The position numbers were made by a program, and so were the translations under genes. The notes under the pieces are model-generated. The model was not told where the DNA came from and made no database searches. It worked only from the letters and a program-made list of their open reading frames with translations. DNA of 64,000 bases from Formicarius rufipectus. Lineage: Eukaryota > Chordata > Aves > Passeriformes > Formicariidae. Positions 1-10,760 of this stretch are shown one piece after another. Where the stretch lies: NCBI GenBank assembly GCA_013399695.1, contig VXAU01003156.1:1128219-1192218 (forward strand). Reading direction: 5' to 3'. Within the stretch, counting starts at the first letter, position 1. Every line of letters starts with the position of its first letter.

Positions 1-2045
1 AGATTTCTACAGTGCATTCATCTTCAAGAAAAATGAAAGAATCCAGTAAAAAGAGACTACTAGATCCTTTTATTGAAGACAATTGAGAAGCACAGAACCA
101 TGGTTAAAGCAAATATGCAGTATTACAGTTTATTCACTTGCAACAACTTTACCTCAGAGATTCTTCTTACACAAGAAGTGTCCCTTAGCAGCAAAGCCTC
201 TCTAAGGTGTCCCTGCTCATTCCCACCTACCTCTGAACTGGAATTTGTTACCCCCTCAGTTGTGCTGACACAGCTATTCACAGAACATCCTATAACACAG
301 ATAACTGGGGTAATCTCAGTTAAGATAAAAACAACACCACTTCTCTTTGAAGGGATATTTTTAACCTGCAACCCCAGAAGCAGTTGCATCAGCAAACAGG
401 AGAGCAGACACTGCAATGTGAGGAGAGTAACAAGCAGTTTGGGAATGAAAAGAGAAGATCAGCAGACCCTGCTCAAACTGGCTCCATTGCCAGAAACACT
501 TCATGCAAGCAGACACCAATCTCCTCCTGGCTCACACTTAGTGGAATTCTTCAGATGAGTGTGAAATAGCCAAAAGCCACATTCAGCACTTTCTGTGTAT
601 AACTTTAAACAAACAGAAGGTGGAGAGAGACTGCACACAAGGAAAATATTGCACAGTGAAATCAAGGAGCTTTTTCTTTAAGCCCAATGTATTTTTACAT
701 AAAATACAACAAATTCTAATTAACTTTAGGAATACAGAACTCTTTTATCAAGTCCAAGGAACAGAACTCCAATTTAAATTTCCCATATTGAAGTTTATAT
801 CTAATGAAATTTTGGTTTCTTTAAAGTCAAATATGTTCCACTTGTCCTCTAGAGGCAGGTGGCTGATCTGTGAAACCTCAAGGGCTCTTACGAGATCTTG
901 TTTTTCTTGCCCCTGATACACCAATGGGCTCTGCAGCTTCTCCTCCTGACCTTAGGCTTTGGAGGCAGATAGCAGCAGCTCTGACACGGTGCTTCTGTAA
1001 CCTGGGATCAGGCTGCAAGGGAACATTTTTGTGAGGCAGAACTGGAAGATGGCTCAGCAGGGACTCAGATGTGGTGTTTATGTTTATTCCCTCACCCCAG
1101 GTTCTGTCTGAACCACGCTATGGGTACCACTGTGCCCAGCCTGGCACCTGTCAGCTCCTGCCCTGCTGCCCTAGCTGCTGGGCTCAGCCCTGGCTTGGTC
1201 ACCCCAGTACAGCCTCAGCAGGAATCAGGGTTTTGGGCTGCTCCAGGCTCCCCACAGCCCACGGGGCTCCCCCAGCACCAGCACAGCAGGTCAGTGCCCT
1301 GCAGGGAGGGAATGCCACCCGCTGCCTCCAGCTCAGCTTTGCTCCCAGAGCAGCCCATCCATCCCCACAACCCCCTGACACTGTCATGTGCTGGGCTGCC
1401 CAGCAGACACTGATCAAAGGTGACTCCTGTCAGACAGAGATTTTATATAACTTCAGTGTTTTGCAATTGCCAGACAGAATCCATAAGGCAGCAAGTACAC
1501 CAGAACACTGCACGAGCTGAGGCACAGCATTTCACTGGGTGCAGCAGTTTTCAGAGGCACCTCTCAGTGCATGTTTTAAAGAGTAGGACACTGGCTACCA
1601 ACCTTGCAAGAATACACTGTGCATGAAAGAAATAGTTGTTCTGTTCACAGCACATTTAGTTAAGGATCCTCTGCTGTAGGTGATGCTGTCAAGGGACCTG
1701 TGGTAACCCCCCTCTGCTTCGCAAGACTTTCTCTTTTTGTGAAAGACATTTGCAACAGGTGGATGGAAACCATCTTGATTTAATATTCCCTCCAAAGGGT
1801 TCTGCCTTTCATATCAGAACAAAGCTTGGAACTTCATCCAGGGTAGCATTTGCTGCATTTTCAGCCATGACATAACGAAAGCTCTGTGGCATTTTGGCAT
1901 TGAGGAGGCTAAGCAGTTAATCCATGTCTTGTCTACTATGGGTTGATCACTTCTCCACTTCTTTGGGAGCTGAGTGATTTCCATCAGTCTTGCATGATAA
2001 CAGGATAAGGACAGCTCCTCTGCTGTGACAGTGCCCTGCACTGGC
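1..2045. other. Spacer to the left of GPR148 (its 3' side)
   Basis: No gene is recognised here. Several open frames of 60 to 160 codons exist on both strands, but none resembles a known protein or is bounded by convincing splice sites. The part next to GPR148 probably includes its 3' untranslated region, since the gene reads leftwards; a minus-strand ATTAAA (forward TTTAAT at 1779-1784) is the only polyadenylation-like signal noticed and is weak. The stretch around 1070-1420 is richer in G and C than its surroundings but has few CpG sites. Confidence 0.5.
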
Positions 2046-3104
2046 TCAGGATGGTGGTGGAGCAGGTGACACCACACAAAGCTGCTTCCTCTTGACAATG
2101 GATTTGAGGGAGGCTGAGATCTCTCTGTATCGAAGCCCGTACAGAAAAGGGAACAAAACTTTAGGAAGAATCATCAGGACATTGCAGACTGTCAGGGAGA
2201 CCAAGATTCCTGTCTGCAGTCTGATGGCAACATTAACACACAAGAACGATTCTATAAAAAGGGCCAAGAGTGGAAAGAAGTAAAAAAATAACACAGTGTT
2301 GTGCATTAAGAATGTTACACTGGCTCTGGAGCAGATGCTCTCCCATATACCCGAATGTTTGGTTTTAAAATACAGAATAGCATAGCAACAAAATATTACA
2401 GACAGGCAGAGAAAGACAACCGTGGTGGAAAGCCAGAAACAGAGTTTCAGAGCATCATTCCCATTCAGAGTTAATATTAGAATCACTGGAACAGAGCACA
2501 TTTCCAGGACACAGGGCACAAAGGTGTGGGTGCTCCACAGCACCAAGAAGAAAATCCCAGGGAAAGCTCCAGAACACATCCATAGCAAAACAATGATCTT
2601 TTTAGTTCGTGAAGGAGGCAAAATAGCCACATAGCGCAAAGGAAACAAAATAGCTACATATGTGTCCAAGACTATGGCAGCAGCTGTGAACAATCCTCCA
2701 CAGTATGCCACTGCCAGCAAAAATAACAGGAGGACACAGGCTTCCTTTGGGAGATGGAGATGTGCTACATTGAGAGCAGCTGACAGGGTGTAGAACAACA
2801 GGTAGATCAGATCAGAAAGCAGAGCGTTTCCCAGCAGCATGTACCTTGTTTCCTGACGGATGTTAAACTGAGAGAAGATCACAAATAAGATGGTAGGAAT
2901 GATGAGGACACCTGCCGTGAGGCAGACAACTGGAGAGATTAAAAACATCTTCATGTTTGTGCCTGATGGGGTGAGAGACAATTCCTCCAGCAAAAAGTAC
3001 AAAGTAGTGTCATCCAGACTTGAGGAACTGTTGAATTCTATATCCCTAAGGCGGTGCACAGTTGCATTTGACCTCCTTACTGAGGCACAGCCAGGGAAGT
3101 CCAT
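2046..3104 (-). CDS. GPR148: Probable G-protein-coupled receptor 148 (orphan class A receptor), complete single-exon gene
   Basis: This encodes a seven-helix plasma-membrane receptor whose ligand is unknown. I start it at the ATG at 3104, giving 352 residues; the frame is open further upstream, but only to a TTG at 3143 and without another ATG. Human GPR148 is about 347 residues. Counting from the ATG, the N-terminus has NAT and NSS glycosylation sites (13-15, 25-27). Membrane segments lie near 54-77, 88-113, 122-147, 168-190, 218-246, 262-287 and 297-324. The helix 3 cysteine (C123) can pair with C198 or C203 in the second outer loop. The helix 3 DRY motif reads DTY (147-149), followed by VAILFPLRY. 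Helix 7 lacks NPxxY and has LMILPKVLFPFLYGLRYREI, which resembles the human GPR148 ending. SGIW before helix 6 is another shared marker. The gene points away from AMER3, 28 kb to the right. No break is seen. Confidence 0.93.
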   Translation of the reverse strand: MDFPGCASVRRSNATVHRLRDIEFNSSSSLDDTTLYFLLEELSLTPSGTNMKMFLISPVVCLTAGVLIIPTILFVIFSQFNIRQETRYMLLGNALLSDLIYLLFYTLSAALNVAHLHLPKEACVLLLFLLAVAYCGGLFTAAAIVLDTYVAILFPLRYVAILPPSRTKKIIVLLWMCSGAFPGIFFLVLWSTHTFVPCVLEMCSVPVILILTLNGNDALKLCFWLSTTVVFLCLSVIFCCYAILYFKTKHSGIWESICSRASVTFLMHNTVLFFYFFPLLALFIESFLCVNVAIRLQTGILVSLTVCNVLMILPKVLFPFLYGLRYREISASLKSIVKRKQLCVVSPAPPPS

Positions 3105-4879
3105 TTCCTTAGGATTTTGGGATGATTGACTTGAAGAAAGCAAGGTAGATCTTCTAAACTGAGTCCTTAGAAAGGTAAATGAGGCAGAGGTTGCAAAAAA
3201 CCCATGGAAGCAAAGTGATTTCTGCAGCCAGTTCTATCAGCTCTTCTCAAGGACAGGAAGTCAAATAGTGCAAGGGAATTCTGTGGTGTCAAAAGCTGCT
3301 TTTGCCTGGAGATTTTAATTTCTTTCTGCAAATCTAACATTTGGAAAAGAGAATAAGTCTCTGGGTGGTTTAAAAAAGACAATCCCTCAGCTAGCTCTTT
3401 GATCAGAAATGAACGGGGTGATCATTTTCACTAATTTCAGTTTGTTCTCATCACAGTATCATTCTAATGAGGCAGATGAAACATTGTCTTGATTAAACAA
3501 ATATGCAAGGAAATAGATCAACGTTTCACATGTACTGTTGCAGGAGAGTCATAAATCTGATTGGGTGGTTTTGCACCAATTTGTGTGCAACAACACAATT
3601 GATTTGAAGTGATCAATAAAAAGGCTCTCAATCCTGCTGTAAAACTGTAGCACTATGACTCTAGTGAATGAAATTATTTGTAGATGTAAATAATTTTTGC
3701 TTCAGTGACTCAAACCATGTTATCCATGAACGATAAGCCTTTTTTTCATGCATGATATACAAATACTGAACTCTCACCTATTGCAGACTTACAGACAGCC
3801 TGTGAATTGTCGGGGATGAGTGACATACACTGTCATGTACCAGCACACCCTGCAGCAGACTCGGTGTTTGCAGTGTCCATTTGGAGACCAATTCCTGGCT
3901 TGCTGGTCAGCACGCTGCACTGTGCTGCCTTAAAGCCACATCTCAGGATCACAGCTGGGAGGGCAATACGAAAACTGTGAGGGATCTGGACTGAAGAGAG
4001 GGAACTCTTCAAGTTCTTCCAGGCATGTTCTGATCAGAAGAGAAGCTAATTGTTTTGGTTTGGTTTTGCTTTTTTTCCAGTAGGCAGCTCCTCCCTTAAC
4101 CTGACATCACTGTACCCATTATCTGCCCTGCACCACCAGCACATGGCAGTGCAGTATCCTTCCCTCCGTGGGGGCCAGGGCACAGCTCAAGACACAGAAA
4201 GCTGTGCTGTGCCACAGTCATGCTGTCTCAGGGCATGCCAAGCAACAAAACAGAGAGCTCATGGAACTCAGCATCAGTCATCAAATCTTGGGCATGTTTC
4301 ATCTCCTTGCAGACTGATAGTTGGCATCCACAGGACTGGGTGTTAGGACAGTTGACAGGCTGCACCATATGGAACAAAGGGATAGGAGGAAAAACCAATG
4401 GTAATTTGAAACACAGCATTTCAGTTGCTATGGTGCCTGGGGTAGGCAAAACAGAAGGTTATTATTTTGGCTAACTCAATCCTGCATCCACTGAGAAGTA
4501 TGTGAGCAATATTGATGTAATTATGCATTTGGCTTCAGGATCATGCCCTGCATCAATCACTGATCATAATATAATACCTTAAGTAGACAGTAACACTCAA
4601 AACTGTTGAATTATACTATTATTGTAAAATGGAAGGGAAATAATGAAAACTCAAGTATGCAAATCATCTCTAACTATAATTTTAGATCTCTGTTAATGGT
4701 TGAAGTGATTGCCACCTCTCAGCTCATGGCACTCCAAGGATGTCCTGTCAATGGGCAGTTTCTCTCATTTCTATTTAAATCACAACTGTGTTTTCCACCA
4801 TCTGTTTAGGATTCAATGTGAAAAAATGAGTTCATTGTCAGCTCAGCTACACAATTTTGGCTGTCAGAAAAATAAATTG

Positions 4880-4990
4880 TAGAATGGATTGTGTGGGAAG
4901 GGCCTTAAAGTTCCTCCTGTGCCAGATTAGCAACTGCAGGTTCACTCAGTCGACACCCTCATGATAAAGGCAAAGTATCTCATGACCCTC
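4880..4990 (-). repeat. Possible old CR1 LINE 3' remnant
   Basis: The segment AGAATGGATTGTGTGGGAAG at 4881-4900, followed by GGCCTTAAAG, resembles the antisense 3' end of CR1 (AGAATGGTTTGGGTTGGAAGGGACCTTAAAG). The similarity fades after about 35 bases, so this is a heavily diverged fragment or a chance likeness. Confidence 0.4.
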
Positions 4991-6763
4991 CTTCAGCCCA
5001 TACAAAGAGTACCCAGGAGACAGCACAAGAGCACAGCCTGTGTGTGCTGTGCTCAGCTACTCCTCCTGTTCAACTTGCACTGTGCTACTCCTAAAAGGAG
5101 CACAGTAAGGCTTTAGTTTGACAAAAATGGACAACAGCACACAACTGGAGGACAGATTCAACCCCATCAGATCTGGGCAGGTCCAGCCAAAGCCAGCCCC
5201 CCTCAGTTTCCCACAGGGGTTGTTTCAGGACAGTTCTGCTAGACTTAAAAATATGAAAGGTTAGTGTCTTGGCACAGTGAAATAAACCCAGAAATGGGTG
5301 CCTCTGGAGAATATCTGGGTGTTGGCTCCTTTCATTTCCTTGACTTGAGGAGTTATTTCCACATCTGGACCATTTGCAAGGGGCTGGCAGCTCAGAAGAC
5401 CACTCCCGAGGATTCTGAACTTAGGCAGCTCCTTACCATTGCACCTCAGTGTTCAATATTTTGTGGTGCCAACCTGAGTGATTCTTCTGCAATTTCCTGT
5501 AAGCCTGGCCTTAATGCTCTCTTTATTGATTTTTTTAAAATGCTCCCTGGTAAATTTATGTTAAGTGGACCCACTTTTTACATATCTTGCTGATGCAGAT
5601 ATACAATATTAGCAGACCCTCTTCTAGTTCAGTACAGTCTGTATTGATTTTCAGACTGAACCACAGACTGTTAGTTACTTTACTCATTTCTGCTTCAATA
5701 AACATCCCACTGAAAGCTTAGTTATCTTATCTGATGAGTCTGGGAGATCATAGAAAGCATGCATTGAGCCACACTGAGCACTGTAAATCCAGCAAAGACC
5801 ATCCTACATTATATTCTCCTACTGACTGTAAATAGAAATTGAACAAAAAAAGTTAGAAATATTACTGTCTTACAGCACTTGGTGTAGACTTAACTGAGTA
5901 CACACAGAGGGAAGCTTCCTACTTCACTAAGACTTTAGCCAGACCAATTGAACAAGTCAACAAAGCATCATGCAAGAAGGGAAGCAGCCTGAATAATTAG
6001 AAGTTTCCCCAGCTCTTTATCCCAAGAGACTGTGTTAGAAGGAAGTGTGTGACTACACTTCATGCTCACATTCACCCCTGAGACTCCCTGAACCATCACA
6101 TCTCTGTCTCAGTGTGATCATGGAGTCTTTGAAGTGGTTGCCTCCTCCAGCATCACACCCCAGTCCCAGCCCAGAAGCTGATACTGTGCTGTGGGTCTGC
6201 CCCAGGCAATGGGCTGCCTGGCCAGGAGTCCAAGGGCAGGGGGAAAAGGCTGCCTCAGACTCTGTCACAGCTTCTCCAACAGAAGTGTTTTGGATGAGGC
6301 AGTTGGGTCCAATAAATCAACATTTCCACTGGAACGTTTTTTCATGGGGATAGTTCCAGTCATTTTTAGTAACAAAGCCTTGGCCTCAGGAGTCTTCACG
6401 TGCTGTCACAGTGTCCAGGCCTATCTAGGGTCAGAAAGCACCTCCCTTGCTGCTGAAGCTTCCCTGGCCATGAATAGCCAAGTGCCCAGGAGCAGGTCAG
6501 CTCCTCCCAGCAGGGCAGGGAGAACCAGACCTCCTGCCTGTATCCATACTGGGGAAATGAGCTGCTGCTGGCAGTGAAAAACAGTAATGAGAGCAGTTTA
6601 ACCGTGCTATTTTTCCTGGTTGAACCTTCCATCTTCCTTCTCCTTTAAAGAGAAAGTCAGTAAAAAGACAACTGTTCTTTTTTTTCCCTAAACCTTAAAG
6701 ATTTCCTCCTTTCTGCAAGCCACAGGGGAGAGGTACAACTTGTCCGTGTCTCAGCTATCTGTT

Positions 6764-6773
6764 CCCACGTGGG
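6764..6773. promoter_or_regulatory. Palindromic E-box CCCACGTGGG
   Basis: This is a perfect 10-base palindrome around CACGTG, the core bound by USF and MYC/MAX type bHLH-ZIP factors. It lies 3.7 kb upstream of the GPR148 start. A single site of this length can occur by chance in 64 kb, so function is only possible. Confidence 0.2.
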
Positions 6774-9700
6774 TCCAGAAGGATTTTCAGCCCTTGCTTG
6801 TTATTTGCTGTAGATAAGAGACATACACATTGCTCTTTTAACTGTGCAAAGTTCACAAATGGGGCACAGCAATTACTAAACTTAAGGAAGTAAAGAAATG
6901 GGTGTGAAAACCAAGCTCAGATTACAATGCTTTAAAGGTCAAAGGAAATCTAAAACAAAAGAAAACAAGAATTAGAAAGAGCTTGTTTGAAGACATTTTG
7001 ATGAGGGTCCCAGACAAAAGGGAGGCCATTGGGAGAGACTGGGAGGACTCATTAAATCCCTCTATCACTTTTTCTAATTCCAAATATCATCAAGCCACAG
7101 TGATTACCAAGCCAAGGTAAATTTTGTACCAAATCTGCCTTACAGGTGCAATATTGAGAATTAAGGTGGATGTCAGAAGAAGAGAATTTTAGAATACTTG
7201 ACAAATTTTTCAACAAAAGCATAGAGAAGTACCACTGTAAGTCCCAGACACCACCTGCTTTCCCCTGCAGGTCGCTTCACTCCCTGAGCCTGGCAAGGCA
7301 AAGCAAGACAGATTTTCCTCTTCTGCCACAGTATTTCTTCTGTGCTGAAAGCACCTACCTGACCAATCCACTAATACATTTTCCTGTGACAGGCTGCAGA
7401 TGTGACCACAAGTTTATAGCAAACAACTGCTACTGTCATGGTCATTTATGGACAGACTCATGGGACACCAAGAGAAGCCATTCTAGACTGTTTCTTAGAT
7501 TTAAAGATCTCTCCTGCCTACCTGCTTTTCACAGCAACGCATTTGTGAAACAGGACAGCTTACTCAATAAGACCTATTTTTAAAATACTATCTTCTTTCT
7601 TGAAGCACTGTAATTTGTAAGGAGAAACCTTGCTTAAATTTTGAACACTATACAACACTGGTGCTAACAGGAGCTACCTGCAGAAATCTAAGGCCTTTAG
7701 ACAAAACACCATAACATATCACTCTTATTTAGCATCTGTCAGAAGAGATTAAACCCATATTTAATATCACACAGAGTCACAAGCAGAACTAGAAATACAT
7801 GTCCCTGAAATATAGGCAGGGAGAAAGCTGCTCCTCTTGGGAGAAAGCTTCTCAAATGGGGGAGCTACATACACACACCAACCTCCTTAGAGCACCCTTT
7901 CATCTCAGGCTGTCTGTCCTGGTAGTTGCTGGCACAAAAAGGTCTATGTCTCTGTCCTGTCTCACCTGCAACGATCTCCAGCATTGCCTAGGAAGGGCTG
8001 CTGCTGGCACCAAAAGCAGAAGCTTCCTGGCTATGTGCCTGTCTTAACGTGTTTTGTCTCATGTAAAAAGCCAGGCAGTACAGGAGTGGTTTAGCATGAT
8101 ACTTCCTTGAAGGATGATTTGGTGAGAAGGCAGACAGATGGCTGGAGAGTGCATAGTGCAAGCTAAAGTGAAACACCAGAGATGGAAGAAAAAAAGGGTG
8201 GAAGAGACAGGTTGGCATATAGAGGCAGACAGACGGGCACTTTAATGATGATGCAGCAGACAGGAGGACCCCAGCCACAGCTGTACACTGTCACTGCTCC
8301 TTCCAGACAGCTAGGAAGGGCTTGCCTGCCCTGTACAACCCTGGGGGCTAAGATAATATAGGAATCGAGATGGAAAGTAACACACTAGATGTGGAGTCGA
8401 AACAGAAAAGGGAGGAAAAACACAGCGTGAAAGAAAATCCACATTATCTCTTCCTATTCATGCCTTTTGATGACTGGCTGTGAATGAATGGATACAATCT
8501 GTCCATGGCACGGAGTAGCACAAGGCACAGCACCATCCTGGGGAGGAAGGAGCCTCGCTGCCAAAGTTAGGATGCTCCTTCCCAGTGCTGTACCTCAGAA
8601 TGGCAGCGGCTCCCAGGTGGCAAAGACTCTGAAGCAACATTGATTCCCTGCAATAGCTGTGCCCACAGGGAGATGCTGACCTTATCTCACACTGCTGGAG
8701 CAGGTGCCAGGCACAGGCACCATATGGCACGGGGATTAACCGCCAGCATGACTGAATAAGAGTCACAGTCCCCTGTTAGCCAAGCAGGGAACAAACGGGG
8801 CTGCATACACAGCGCCATTCACAAGCACTGCCGTCCCTTCCCGGCAGCTCCTTTGTTACTTATTCAGCACAGGTGCTTAAAAATTAGATTCTCTCCACAT
8901 GAGGCCTCACTTGCCCGGTCCTTCTAACAGCGGCTTTGTATTGCTCCCACTCATTTCCATAGCAATTCCCTGCTCCCTCACACCGCAGATCCGCACTTCA
9001 GGGCAGGAAAACAATGTTAGGGTGGGAACATGAACAAAAATGCTCTGAACTCCCAACGAAAAGAGAGATTTTTTTTTTTTTTTGGTGGCAGGACAAGATG
9101 TCATTCTACTGCTGTTTGGATTATGAAAAACCACATCAGTCTCACTCTCCTGGTGACCTCCTCAGGCACAAGGCAGACGACACATCACCTCTGGTATGTC
9201 CAGAACTTCTCACCAAACTGGCAGAGGTACAGCTCACAGCAGGGAGAGATTGAGGCACAAAGAGAACATTGCTGAAAGCAGCCAGCAAGATGAGATCTTC
9301 ACTAAACACAGTTAATTTTATTTCTGGTTTAATTATTTGTTTCTTTCTTCTCCAATCCAAATTACAGCTCATTAAAGGATGTGCATGGGTAGCACCAGAG
9401 AAGATACATCCTCTCTTTTCCTTCATTATTGCCCTCAGCAGCACCCAGAGGCAAAAACAGTTCCAAAATACCTGCAGGCAGTTTGGAGATAGCTCAGATA
9501 TCCACTGGCAAATGTCTGTCCTGTAGGAGTTCATTATATTTACAGCAATCGGGATGACTGGAAAACAAACTATTTTTCTAACCGATTCTCAGCATTTTCT
9601 CAGGAATTTCTAGATCCTGTCAATTGAGCTGTTTTTTCCTCCCATGAAGCAGCAGTTTATTGCTCCAAAGAAAACATTTCAGTGCCAGCCCAGCACAGTG

Positions 9701-10510
9701 GATAGCAACTAAGAGGAACATAAATATGCTCAAAATTGCTATAGATCACAAGAACTTCAGGACAACATATACAGGAAGAAAACTGAAATGAATTAACAAC
9801 CCCTTTAAATGACCCATTTTTACAAGCTGTGAGATGAACCAGAGCAGAACCACCCTGGTTGCTCAGGAATGTCCCCCAGTGATGTTCTGAGGTAGTTCAG
9901 GAGCACACACTCCTGTGCAGTTCCCATTCCTTGAAGCACCACCACCACTGGATATTCTGGCAGTCACCCCAATACCAGCTGCCCCATGATTCCTTCCCCT
10001 TTCAAACACTTGGTTTCCCTGGGAAGTCCACAATATTCTGTTGGGTTTGAATCTTGCCTGAGCTGTATTCAAACCAGCATTGTTATATCAGTGCCAGCTA
10101 CAGCTCTGGCACAGCAGCTGAGGAATTATGTGTGCCATCCCCCAGGACACCAGCTCAACCCCTGCCACTTGTGTCTCTTCATTTCCTGCCAAGTATCGTG
10201 CCAATTCCTTCTGCATCAATTTCAGAGCTGGGACTGTTTCTCTGCTTATTTCTCTCTCCTGCCTGCTATTGGAGGTTTGAAGAGATGGTGAAAATGAGAT
10301 GCACGGTATCACTTTTCATCCCCAACTCTCTGTCCTGGAAGTCTCCTACACTATTTGTGAAGCTCTTCAGCAGCTGTCAGCACCCTCTGTGAGTCACTTT
10401 CTAAAATGCACCAGTAACTCCCACTTTCAGTCAAAACAAAGACCCATCTAAGAAGTCACCTTAAGGGGAAGCCCTCCTGCTCCAGTAGCCTCAAATCTGC
10501 ACCACCAGTA

Positions 10511-10760
10511 TAATAGAATCAAAGAATGGTTTGGGTTAGAAGGGACCTTAAAGACCACCTCATTCCAACTCCCCTGCCATGGGCAAGGTCACCTTCCACT
10601 ACACCAGATTGCTCAGGGCCCCATCCTGCATACCTTTCTCAAAAGTCCATCTCTCTTGAAGCCCCTTTAGGCACTGGAAGGTGTTGTAGGGTCTCCCCAG
10701 AGCCTCTTCTTCTCCAGGATGAACAACCCCTACTCTTTCAGCCTGTGCTCACTGGAGTGA
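10511..10760 (-). repeat. CR1 LINE 3' end fragment
   Basis: The start (TAGAATCAAAGAATGGTTTG, then GGTTAGAAGGGACCTTAAAG) and the following CTGCCATGGGCAAGGTCACC match the antisense 3' end of the avian CR1 non-LTR retrotransposon. The family part with TCTCCAGGATGAACAACCCC follows. The middle is shortened compared with a full CR1 tail, indicating an internal deletion. The element is 5'-truncated, as nearly all CR1 copies are, and non-coding. Confidence 0.87.

Larger units (their letters stand above)
3105..10510. other. Intergenic spacer between GPR148 and AMER3, part 1
   Basis: I see no supportable gene. The 5' side of GPR148, probably with its promoter, lies just right of 3104, but there is no CpG-rich block or clear TATA-type element that I can assign. 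A faint CR1 remnant sits near 4880, a perfect CCCACGTGGG E-box palindrome at 6764-6773, and a 15-base T run near 9070. Open frames of 100 to 137 codons, for example 7170-7583, look like chance: their products are rich in Cys, Ser and His without domain character. Confidence 0.5.

Noticed and set aside
73..558. 161-codon open frame at the left edge
   Set aside because: The translation has no domain, its composition is unstructured and it overlaps a 97-codon frame on the other strand; no gene expected by synteny fits.
3105..3143. Upstream extension of GPR148 to 3143 (365 residues)
   Set aside because: The first codon there is TTG, not ATG. The first in-frame ATG is at 3104 and gives a length close to the family's.
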